Below are positions 26,436 to 33,122 of a stretch of 60,501 nt of DNA, piece after piece. Each line of letters opens with the position of its first letter. Within the stretch, counting starts at the first letter, position 1. Origin of the DNA: an uncultured Devosia sp. (GTDB lineage: Bacteria > Pseudomonadota > Alphaproteobacteria > Rhizobiales > Devosiaceae). Both the position numbers and the translations under genes were made by a program. The notes beneath the pieces are model-generated. The model was given only the letters and a program-made list of their open reading frames with translations, was not told where the DNA came from and searched no databases. The DNA lies in assembly GCF_913055165.1 (NCBI RefSeq), contig NZ_CAJXJS010000022.1, forward strand, positions 1-60,501, in the 5' to 3' direction.

Positions 26436-26750
26436 TCAGGCCTCTCCGGACACGCAATAGATGCCGTAGAGCGTCTCGAGAACCTGCCGCACCGCATTCG
26501 AGGCCAGCGAATAATACATCTGCTGCCCATCCCGGCGAGCCTTGACGAAGCCCAGCGCGCGCAGCTTGGCCAGATGCTGCGACAGGGGCGACTGGCCCAG
26601 ATGCACCCGCTCGACCAAATCCGTCACGGTCAGTTCGTTATCCAGCAGGTTGCACAGGATCAGCAACCGCTTGGCGTTGCTCATGGCATCGAGCAGGCGC
26701 GTGGCCTCTTCGGCATTGGCCTCAAGTTTTTCGATTTCCATCTTGATCAT
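26436..26750 (-). CDS. bigR: ArsR-family persulfide-sensing repressor BigR
   Basis: A 104-residue ArsR/SmtB winged-helix protein with the recognition helix in LGQSPLSQHLAKLRALGFVKARRDGQQMYY. Two cysteines, C33 (LILCNLL) and C99 (IYCVSGEA), sit where BigR/SqrR proteins form a disulfide or tetrasulfide link when sulfide or persulfide is present, which lifts repression. It is divergent from a sulfur detoxification operon of the kind BigR controls in Xylella, Agrobacterium and Acinetobacter. The start ATG at 26750 has no strong ribosome site; ATG at 26741 is an alternative. Confidence 0.87.
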   Translation of the reverse strand: MIKMEIEKLEANAEEATRLLDAMSNAKRLLILCNLLDNELTVTDLVERVHLGQSPLSQHLAKLRALGFVKARRDGQQMYYSLASNAVRQVLETLYGIYCVSGEA

Positions 26751-26766
26751 ATTAGAAAGTGCTTAT

Positions 26767-26782
26767 ATACGAATATGCGTAT
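26767..26782. promoter_or_regulatory. Candidate BigR operator
   Basis: ATACG-AATATG-CGTAT is a perfect inverted repeat in an AT-rich patch of the 76-bp gap between bigR and the divergent sulfur operon. It is the only clear palindrome in that gap. Location and AT-rich symmetry agree with known BigR-type sites; the regulator assignment is inferred. Confidence 0.5.
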
Positions 26783-26826
26783 CAGACGCGGATGCGTTTG
26801 AACAGCCCGTAACACAGGAGACTGCC

Positions 26827-27045
26827 ATGCACATCAATGTTGGTACCCTCGATCGCCTGGTTCGATTCGTATTCGGCCTCGCCCTCCTGGTTCTGCCTTT
26901 CATTCCCGGTATCACGGTCTTCTCCAACCCGCTGGCCTTTTGGGGCGCGCTGGTTGTCGGCCTGGTGCTGGTGGTCACTGCATTGCTGCGCTTCTGTCCT
27001 CTTTACAGCCTTTTTGGCCTGACGACCTGCAAGGTAACCCACTAA
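26827..27045 (+). CDS. DUF2892 (YgaP-type transmembrane) protein
   Basis: A 72-residue membrane protein opening with MHINVGTLDRLVRFVFGLALLVLPFI and containing two helices. It ends with FCPLYSLFGLTTCKVTH, in which the cysteine pair is typical of DUF2892 proteins found with rhodaneses and sulfur transport genes. It is the first gene of the BigR operon. Its exact task is unknown; it may form part of a sulfur-handling membrane complex. AGGAG supports the ATG at 26827. Stop and next start overlap (TAATG). Confidence 0.85.
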   Translation: MHINVGTLDRLVRFVFGLALLVLPFIPGITVFSNPLAFWGALVVGLVLVVTALLRFCPLYSLFGLTTCKVTH

Positions 27046-27473
27046 TGACTGAATTTACCCCGGTGATGTCGCTGCTTGGCGGCACGCTGATTGGCCTTTC
27101 GGCCGTCCTTCTCATGGCATTTCACGGCCGTATTGCCGGTATGACCGGCATTTTGAGCGGCCTGATGCCGCCGGTATCGACTGACTGGGCCTGGCGGGCC
27201 GCCTTCGTGGCGGGGGCAATTGTGGCCCCCATGCTGATCATGGGCATATCCGACCAGGCCATTGCCTATTCAAGCCCGGTGGCGACGCCCTGGATCATCA
27301 TAGGCGGCCTGATCGTCGGTGTCGGTGTCTATTTCAGCTCCGGCTGCACGTCCGGTCACGGCGTCTGCGGAATGGCGCGCGTGTCGCCACGCTCCATCGC
27401 TGCCACGGCCATGTTCATGGCAACCTCGATGTTGACCGTCTTTGTCGTCCGCCACCTGGTCGGGGGGCTGTGA
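27045..27473 (+). CDS. YeeE/YedE family thiosulfate/sulfur transporter, N-terminal half protein
   Basis: A 142-residue protein with about four hydrophobic segments, corresponding to the first half of YeeE/YedE. The loop GVYFSSGCTSGHGVCGMARVSPRS carries the paired cysteines that in characterised YeeE guide thiosulfate through the membrane. It works with the next gene, which supplies the second half. Its start shares one base with the preceding stop, and its stop overlaps the following ATG, so translation is tightly coupled. Confidence 0.9.
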   Translation: MTEFTPVMSLLGGTLIGLSAVLLMAFHGRIAGMTGILSGLMPPVSTDWAWRAAFVAGAIVAPMLIMGISDQAIAYSSPVATPWIIIGGLIVGVGVYFSSGCTSGHGVCGMARVSPRSIAATAMFMATSMLTVFVVRHLVGGL

Positions 27474-27913
27474 TGCTGCGAACCATTCTTGCAGGCGTAG
27501 TTGGCCTCGTCTTCGGCTCGGGAATTGCTCTGTCTGGCATGGCCAATCCGGCCAAGGTGCTGAATTTCTTCGATGTTGCTGGCACCTGGGATGCGTCCCT
27601 TTTGCTGGTCATGGGCAGTGCCCTGGCTGTCGCCGCCATTGGCTACCGCATCGTCCTCAAGCGGGCGGCGCCGGTGTTCGACAAGCGCTTTCACCTGCCC
27701 ACGAGCCGGAAGATCGATCTCCCGCTGCTGGCCGGCTCTGCCGTTTTTGGCATCGGTTGGGGCATTTCCGGGTTCTGTCCTGGTGGGGCGATCCCCGCCC
27801 TGGGCCTGGGTGAAAGCTCTGCCTGGATTTTCGTTGGGTCGATGCTGGCCGGCATTGCCGCTGCACGCACCGTCCGTATCGCGCTCGAAGCGCGATCCAC
27901 TCAAACCGTTTGA
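27473..27913 (+). CDS. YeeE/YedE (DUF6691) family transporter, C-terminal half protein
   Basis: A 146-residue membrane protein with about four hydrophobic segments and the conserved loop GWGISGFCPGGAIPALG, whose single cysteine completes the YeeE-like path. Such split pairs of YeeE/YedE halves are typical next to bigR. ATG at 27473 overlaps the previous stop (TGATG); an in-frame GTG three bases upstream is possible. Function: movement of thiosulfate or another reduced sulfur species across the inner membrane. Confidence 0.9.
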   Translation: MLRTILAGVVGLVFGSGIALSGMANPAKVLNFFDVAGTWDASLLLVMGSALAVAAIGYRIVLKRAAPVFDKRFHLPTSRKIDLPLLAGSAVFGIGWGISGFCPGGAIPALGLGESSAWIFVGSMLAGIAAARTVRIALEARSTQTV

Positions 27914-27935
27914 CCTTTCACGAAAGGAACACATC

Positions 27936-28829
27936 ATGGCCACTCTGCCTTTCACGCCCGATCTCGGCACCAAGCCAGAGGTCACCGCGTTCTTCGATGA
28001 ACCGACCAACACCATCTCTTATGTGGTCAAGGACCCGAACTCGCAGTCCTGTGCGGTCATCGATTCCGTCATGGATATCGATTATGCCGCAGGCCGCATC
28101 ACCTATGATGGCGCTGACGAGATCATCGCCTTTATCCAGAAGCACGATCTCAAGCTCGAATGGCTGATCGAAACGCATGTGCATGCCGACCACTTGTCCG
28201 CCGCGCCTTACATCCAGGGCAAGTTGGGGGGCAAGCTGGGCATTGGCGAGAACATCACCATTGTCCAGGACACATTCGGCAAGGTCTTCAACGAAGGCAC
28301 CGAGTTTCAGCGCGACGGCAGCCAGTTCGATCGCCTGTTCAAGGACGGTGACAGCTACCAGATCGGCGGCCTTACCGCTTATGTGATGCATACGCCGGGC
28401 CACACGCCCGCCTGCATGACCCATGTGGTGGGTGACGCTGCCTTTGTAGGCGACACTCTGTTCATGCCCGATGGTGGATCGGCGCGTGCCGACTTCCCCG
28501 GTGGCGATGCGCGTACGCTCTACCGCTCCATCCAGCGGGTTTTGACCCTGCCGCGCGAAACGCGTCTGTTCATGTGCCACGACTATGGCCCGAACGGCCG
28601 CGACATCCAGTGGGAAACCACGGTGGGCGACGAGATCGACCACAATATCCATGTGGGCCACGGCACCGACGAGGACACTTTCGTCAAGATGCGCGAAGCG
28701 CGCGACGCAACGCTCGCCATGCCCAAGCTCATCATCCCGTCTCTCCAGGTCAACATGCGGGCTGGGCAGCTTCCGCCCAAGGACAAGGACGGCAAGACCT
28801 ACCTCAAGGTTCCGGTCAACGGGCTGTAG
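27936..28829 (+). CDS. MBL-fold persulfide dioxygenase-like protein (Blh hydrolase part)
   Basis: A 297-residue metallo-beta-lactamase-fold protein of the ETHE1/persulfide dioxygenase group, expected to oxidise glutathione persulfide to sulfite with a single iron. The metal motif THVHADHL, the later histidine in HTPGHTPACMTHVVGDAAFVGDTLF and MCHDYGPNGR are clear. In Xylella and Agrobacterium the BigR target Blh is a fusion of this domain with a DUF442 domain; here the DUF442 part is a separate gene. AAAGGA precedes the ATG. Confidence 0.88.
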   Translation: MATLPFTPDLGTKPEVTAFFDEPTNTISYVVKDPNSQSCAVIDSVMDIDYAAGRITYDGADEIIAFIQKHDLKLEWLIETHVHADHLSAAPYIQGKLGGKLGIGENITIVQDTFGKVFNEGTEFQRDGSQFDRLFKDGDSYQIGGLTAYVMHTPGHTPACMTHVVGDAAFVGDTLFMPDGGSARADFPGGDARTLYRSIQRVLTLPRETRLFMCHDYGPNGRDIQWETTVGDEIDHNIHVGHGTDEDTFVKMREARDATLAMPKLIIPSLQVNMRAGQLPPKDKDGKTYLKVPVNGL

Positions 28830-28850
28830 TGCCCCATCTGCAGCGCGTTT

Positions 28851-28879
28851 CCTCCCCCTGCGACAATCGTAGGGGGAGG
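28851..28879. repeat. Intercistronic hairpin in the sulfur operon (1)
   Basis: CCTCCCCCT (28851-28859) pairs perfectly with AGGGGGAGG (28871-28879). It lies between the MBL gene and the DUF442 gene. No T-tract follows, so it may protect or partly terminate the message; the CCTCCCCC arm resembles the RIME-like repeats elsewhere. Confidence 0.6.
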
Positions 28880-28934
28880 GCCCATTCCAAGGAAATCCCA
28901 GATGTTCTCCTTTTTCAAACGAAGGACCAAAACG

Positions 28935-29261
28935 ATGAACGTTCGTAAGATCGACAATAATTTCGCCGTCACCGGCCAGATCACGCCCGAGCAGGTCAAG
29001 GCCGTGTCCGAGGCCGGCTACAAGTCGATTGTCTGTGCCCGGCCCGACAATGAAGAGTTTGGCCAGCCGAGCTTTGACGAGGTGGCCCGCGCCGCCGAGC
29101 TGGAAGGCATCCAAATCGTCCATATCCCCGTGTCCGGTGGTCTGGGCGAAGGCCAGATCATTCGCTTTCACGACGCCTGGGAGCAGATGCCCAAGCCCAT
29201 GCTCGGCTATTGCCGCTCGGGCGCTCGCGCCGGCAGCCTTCATGCCACGCTGGGTCGCTGA
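28935..29261 (+). CDS. DUF442 (TIGR01244) sulfurtransferase-like protein
   Basis: A 108-residue protein of the phosphatase/rhodanese-like DUF442 family. It opens with MNVRKIDNNFAVTGQITPEQV and has the catalytic loop GYCRSGARAGSL, where the cysteine is expected to carry persulfide sulfur. In Blh proteins this domain is fused to the MBL domain and cooperates as a rhodanese. The ATG at 28935 is favoured by GAAGGA eight bases upstream; the start at 28902 would add a basic tail without a ribosome site. Confidence 0.85.
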   Translation: MNVRKIDNNFAVTGQITPEQVKAVSEAGYKSIVCARPDNEEFGQPSFDEVARAAELEGIQIVHIPVSGGLGEGQIIRFHDAWEQMPKPMLGYCRSGARAGSLHATLGR

Positions 29262-29274
29262 TCCTTCTGTTCGT

Positions 29275-29301
29275 GCCCGCTCCCCGCAATGGGGAACGGG
29301 C
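29275..29301. repeat. Intercistronic hairpin in the sulfur operon (2)
   Basis: GCCCG-C-TCCCC (29275-29285) pairs with GGGGA-A-CGGGC (29291-29301), interrupted by one mismatch, in the 66-bp gap between the DUF442 gene and the SulP gene. A C/T-rich stretch but no real T-run follows, so it looks like an attenuating or stabilising hairpin. Confidence 0.6.
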
Positions 29302-29327
29302 GCCCCTTTGCCTCAACAAGTAGTCCG

Positions 29328-31124
29328 ATGAACCTCAAGACCTACCTGCCCATTCTCGACTGGGGCCGCCGCTACAACCGGCAGACTTTGACCAGCGACC
29401 TGATCGCGGCGGTGATTGTCACCATCATGCTGATCCCACAGTCGCTCGCCTATGCCTTGCTGGCCGGCTTGCCGCCCGAAGTCGGTCTCTATGCCTCTGT
29501 ATTGCCGCTGGTTGCCTACGCAATTTTCGGCACGTCGAGCGCATTGGCTGTTGGGCCGGTGGCCGTGGTCTCGCTGATGACGGCGGCGGCCGTGGGGCGG
29601 GTGGCCGCCGAAGGAACCGCTGACTATGCCAGCGCGGCCATCGTGCTGGCAGCGCTCTCGGGCCTGTTCCTTATGGCCATGGGATTGTTCCGGCTGGGGT
29701 TCATCGCCAATTTCCTGTCGCACCCGGTCATTTCCGGCTTCATCACCGCCTCTGGTCTCATCATCGCCACCAGCCAGTTGGGCGGCCTGCTCGGCATCAA
29801 GACCGAGGGCCACGCCCTGCCGGAGCTGATCGGCTCCATCTTGGCCCATATCAATTCCATCAACTGGTACACGCTGGCTGTCGGCGCGGTGTCGCTCGGG
29901 CTGCTGCTCTGGATTCGCTACGACCTCAAGAACTGGCTGGCGCGTTTCGGCGTGCCCAAGGCCGTCGCGACCATCATTGTCCGGGCCGGACCGGTTCTGG
30001 TCGTCTTCCTGACCATGGCCTGGTCGGCCCTGTTCGATCTCAAGGGCAAAGGCGTGTCGCTGGTCGGCGAGGTGCCGCAGGGCCTGCCGCTGCTGTCACT
30101 GCCCAGCTTCAACCTTGATACCATCCAGGCGCTGGCCGTGCCGGCCATCATCATCTCCATCGTCGGCTTCGTGGAATCGATCTCGGTGGCCCAGACCCTC
30201 GCAGCCCGGCGCCGCGAGCGCATCAAGCCCGATCAGGAATTGATTGGGCTGGGGGCCTCCAACATGGCGGCCGCCCTCGGTGGTGGCTATCCGGTGACCG
30301 GTGGCTTCGCCCGCTCGGTGGTCAATTTCGATGCCGGTGCGGCCACCCCCGCCGCGGGCGCCTTCACGGCAGTCGGCATCGCGCTTGCAACGCTCCTGCT
30401 CACGCCATTCCTGGCCGTGCTTCCCAAGGCAACGCTGGCTGCGACCATTGTGGTGGCCGTCTTGACGCTGGTGGATTTTTCCATCCTCAAGCGGGCCTGG
30501 ACCTACTCCAAGGCCGATTTTGTTGCAGTCGCGTTTACGTTGGCGGGAACATTGGTCTTCGGCGTGGAAACCGGCATTGCTCTGGGTGTCGGTGCGTCCA
30601 TCCTGATCTTCCTTTACCGCTCGTCGCGGCCTCACGCGGCCATTGTCGGGCAGGTGCCGGGCACCGAGCACTTCCGCAATATCAACCGTCACAAGGTGGA
30701 GACCATCCCCGGCGTGCTCTCTATCCGCATCGATGAAAGCCTCTATTTCGCCAATGCCCGCTACCTCGAGGATCTGGTCACGGACCAGGTCACGCGAAAC
30801 CCTGGCCTGACGGACGTCGTGCTGATGTGTTCGGCGGTCAATGCCATCGATATGTCGGCGCTGGAGAGCCTGGAAGCGATCAGGCACCATCTTGATGATA
30901 TGGGCGTTCGCCTCCATCTTTCCGAAGTGAAGGGACCGGTAATGGACCGCCTCTCGGAGACCGACTTCGTCCGGCATTTGGAGGGGCGTATCCATCTGAG
31001 CCAGCACCAGGCCATGCAGGCCATTTGCGGCGCACGGCACAACGCCGGTCCGTCTGCCACACGGGCGGACGAGACCGCCATCGTCGGCGTCACGGCGATT
31101 GAGAGAGGAGCTTCACCGGCATGA
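29328..31124 (+). CDS. SulP family anion/sulfate transporter with STAS domain
   Basis: A 598-residue inner membrane protein of the SLC26/SulP family. The signature region IMLIPQSLAYALLAGLPPEVGLYASVLPLVAYAIFGTS is at about 33-70, some 10-14 helices follow to about residue 430, and a cytoplasmic STAS domain occupies about 455-560. It could take up or release sulfate or sulfite; its place in the BigR operon suggests handling of the oxidised end product of sulfide detoxification. Its last 4 bp overlap trxC (ATGA). Confidence 0.9.
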   Translation: MNLKTYLPILDWGRRYNRQTLTSDLIAAVIVTIMLIPQSLAYALLAGLPPEVGLYASVLPLVAYAIFGTSSALAVGPVAVVSLMTAAAVGRVAAEGTADYASAAIVLAALSGLFLMAMGLFRLGFIANFLSHPVISGFITASGLIIATSQLGGLLGIKTEGHALPELIGSILAHINSINWYTLAVGAVSLGLLLWIRYDLKNWLARFGVPKAVATIIVRAGPVLVVFLTMAWSALFDLKGKGVSLVGEVPQGLPLLSLPSFNLDTIQALAVPAIIISIVGFVESISVAQTLAARRRERIKPDQELIGLGASNMAAALGGGYPVTGGFARSVVNFDAGAATPAAGAFTAVGIALATLLLTPFLAVLPKATLAATIVVAVLTLVDFSILKRAWTYSKADFVAVAFTLAGTLVFGVETGIALGVGASILIFLYRSSRPHAAIVGQVPGTEHFRNINRHKVETIPGVLSIRIDESLYFANARYLEDLVTDQVTRNPGLTDVVLMCSAVNAIDMSALESLEAIRHHLDDMGVRLHLSEVKGPVMDRLSETDFVRHLEGRIHLSQHQAMQAICGARHNAGPSATRADETAIVGVTAIERGASPA

Positions 31125-31624
31125 CCAATATCGTATGCCCTCATTGCGGGTCGACCAACCGGGCGCCCGAGGACCGCAGTCCGCTCGACGCCCGATGTGG
31201 CAAATGCGGGGAGCCCCTGTTCACTTCCACGCCGCCTGACGTGAGCGGACAGAATCTCGACCGGCAGATCCAACGCTCATCCCTGCCTGTTTTGGTAGAC
31301 GTCTGGGCGCCGTGGTGCGGCCCATGCCGGGTGATGGGGCCTCAGTTCGAGGCGGCCGCACAGGAAGCGCAACCGGCCCTGCGGTTCGTCAAGCTCAATT
31401 CTGACGAGAACCAGGACATGTCGGCGCGCCTGGGGATACGCGGCATTCCCACCATGCTTCTGTTTCAGGATGGCAAGGAGGTCGGGCGGGTCTCCGGGGC
31501 CATGTCCAGCCGCGATATCCTGTCTTGGGCCCGCGGACAGCTGGCAGCGCACCAGGCGCTACGGGAACCAAATATCCCCTTGCAAAACGGCTCAATCCAA
31601 TTAAACAAGATTGCGCTTGTTTAA
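31121..31624 (+). CDS. trxC: Thioredoxin 2 (zinc-ribbon thioredoxin)
   Basis: A 167-residue thioredoxin with an N-terminal zinc ribbon (C6, C9, C26, C29) and the redox motif WAPWCGPCR (C66, C69), which together define TrxC. It can reduce persulfides and disulfides, which fits its place as last gene of the sulfur operon. The C-terminal tail, about 20 residues after the last conserved helix, is longer than usual, and its final part is encoded by an inverted repeat (31593-31632). Translation is coupled to the SulP gene by an ATGA overlap. Confidence 0.92.
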   Translation: MTNIVCPHCGSTNRAPEDRSPLDARCGKCGEPLFTSTPPDVSGQNLDRQIQRSSLPVLVDVWAPWCGPCRVMGPQFEAAAQEAQPALRFVKLNSDENQDMSARLGIRGIPTMLLFQDGKEVGRVSGAMSSRDILSWARGQLAAHQALREPNIPLQNGSIQLNKIALV

Positions 31625-31632
31625 TTGGATTG
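31593..31632. repeat. Perfect 17-bp inverted repeat at the trxC/MFS junction
   Basis: CAATCCAATTAAACAAG (31593-31609) and its exact reverse complement (31616-31632) flank a 6-base centre. The trxC stop codon lies inside the right arm, and the MFS start is 5 bp after it. The arms are AT-rich in a GC-rich region and no T-run follows, so an operator for a TetR- or MarR-type repressor of the exporter seems more likely than a terminator. Both readings remain open. Confidence 0.8.
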
Positions 31633-31637
31633 ACGTC

Positions 31638-33056
31638 ATGTCAGACTTTGTTGAGGGCCGTTGGGCCGAAATTTTTGGGCCCCGCTACCTGGCGGTGACC
31701 ACCATTCTTGCACTGGGCGTCTCGCTGTTTGCGTTCAACGCCTTCCTGTCCGCGACGGCATTGCCATCGGCGGTTCGCGAACTGGGTGGCGTCGAAGTCA
31801 TTTCCTGGGCGACCACCCTCTACCTCGTCTTCGCCATTGTTGGCGGTGCTGCGGCCGCGCTCATCAAGCGACGGATCGGGTCGCGCTGGGCGCTGCTTGG
31901 ATTGGCCGGTGTGTTTCTCATCGGTACCCTGGTCGCTGCCAGCGCTGCTGCCATGCCTCAGGTGCTGGTCGGACGGGCAATTCAGGGTTTTGGCGAAGGT
32001 GTCGTCGCGGCCATTTGCTTCGCCTTGATCCCCGAGCTCTTCCCCAGTCGCCTTGTCCCGAAGGTGTTTGGCATGCAGGCCGTGGTCTGGGCCATCGCGG
32101 CCTTTGGCGGGCCTGCGGGGGCAGGGGCCCTGACCGAGCTCATCTCCTGGCGCGCAGCCTTCCTCATCAACGTGCCGCTGGTCCTGATCTTCGGCATCAT
32201 GGTCCTTCTGGTGGTGCCAGCCAGCCAAAGGTCCAACCAAACCGCCGGTTTCCCCGGGCTGCGTCTGGCCGTCATCGGCACCGGTACGATGCTGGTTGCG
32301 CTGGCCGCCATCGCGCCCCCGGTCCCTGCGGCACTCCTTTTGATTGGAGCCGCTCTTGTTCTGGTCGCCGCCGTCTGGCTGGACAGGCGCAGCGCTGAGC
32401 GGTTAATGCCACCCGATGCCTTTTCTCTCAGGACTGCTGTCGGGTCCGGGCTTTGGCTGTTCCTGCTGATGCCGGTGGCTGGCGCTGCGACAGCCGTCTA
32501 CCTGGTGCTGCTGCTGCAACAGCTCTGGGGTTACGGTCCAACGCTGGCCGCCGCCATCGGGGCGATCATGGCCATCGGCTGGAGCGGCTCTTCCGTAACT
32601 GTCGCCAATGTCCGCCGCCGCTCCACCCGGCGCATTTTGATCCGCACGGGCCCGGTTCTTCTTGCTCTGGGCCTGCTCGGTGTCCTGATTGCTCTGGAAA
32701 CCAGCTCGTTACCGGTCTTGATCGTCAGCCAGCTGGCAATAGGCATGGGCTTTGGCATTTCCAATGGCTACATCATGCTCACCATCATGGAAGCCACGAG
32801 CGATGCCGAGCGCGACCGGACCTCGGCCTTGCTGCCAACCACCCAGTCCGCGGGCAACGCCCTGGGCGCTGCCCTGGCCGGCGTCGCCGCCAATGCCGCG
32901 GGCTACGCACAGGCCAGCCAACAGGGCGAAATATTGGCGGCCATCGTGCCGCTCTTCCTCATGGCTGCGGTCATCGCGCTCCTGGCCTGGTTTGCCGCCC
33001 TGCGCATGGTGCGACTGGCCAAGCAGACTCCGATTGCCGAATTTGCCAGCGAGTGA
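31638..33056 (+). CDS. MFS drug-type exporter (DHA2-like)
   Basis: A 472-residue major facilitator with about fourteen hydrophobic segments. Sequences such as FNAFLSATALPSAVRELGG near helix 1 and GRAIQGFGEGVVAAICFALIPELFP in helices 4-5 (motif C region) are typical of the 14-helix DHA2 drug:H+ antiporters. The substrate is unknown. ATG at 31638 is preferred to an in-frame start at 31611, which lies within the trxC coding end. The inverted repeat just upstream probably controls it; no regulator gene is next to it. It ends before a strong hairpin. Confidence 0.83.
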   Translation: MSDFVEGRWAEIFGPRYLAVTTILALGVSLFAFNAFLSATALPSAVRELGGVEVISWATTLYLVFAIVGGAAAALIKRRIGSRWALLGLAGVFLIGTLVAASAAAMPQVLVGRAIQGFGEGVVAAICFALIPELFPSRLVPKVFGMQAVVWAIAAFGGPAGAGALTELISWRAAFLINVPLVLIFGIMVLLVVPASQRSNQTAGFPGLRLAVIGTGTMLVALAAIAPPVPAALLLIGAALVLVAAVWLDRRSAERLMPPDAFSLRTAVGSGLWLFLLMPVAGAATAVYLVLLLQQLWGYGPTLAAAIGAIMAIGWSGSSVTVANVRRRSTRRILIRTGPVLLALGLLGVLIALETSSLPVLIVSQLAIGMGFGISNGYIMLTIMEATSDAERDRTSALLPTTQSAGNALGAALAGVAANAAGYAQASQQGEILAAIVPLFLMAAVIALLAWFAALRMVRLAKQTPIAEFASE

Positions 33057-33085
33057 CATCCCGCGTTCAGCTATCGTTCATTTTC

Positions 33086-33112
33086 GGGGGCCTGGAGCAG
33101 GTCCAGGCCCCC
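33086..33112. terminator. Hairpin between convergent MFS and fusion genes
   Basis: GGGGGCCTGGA (33086-33096) pairs perfectly with TCCAGGCCCCC (33102-33112) around a 5-base loop. It lies between two convergent genes and could stop transcription from both sides, although neither strand has a real T-tract. Confidence 0.7.
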
Positions 33113-33122
33113 GCAAGGTCGA

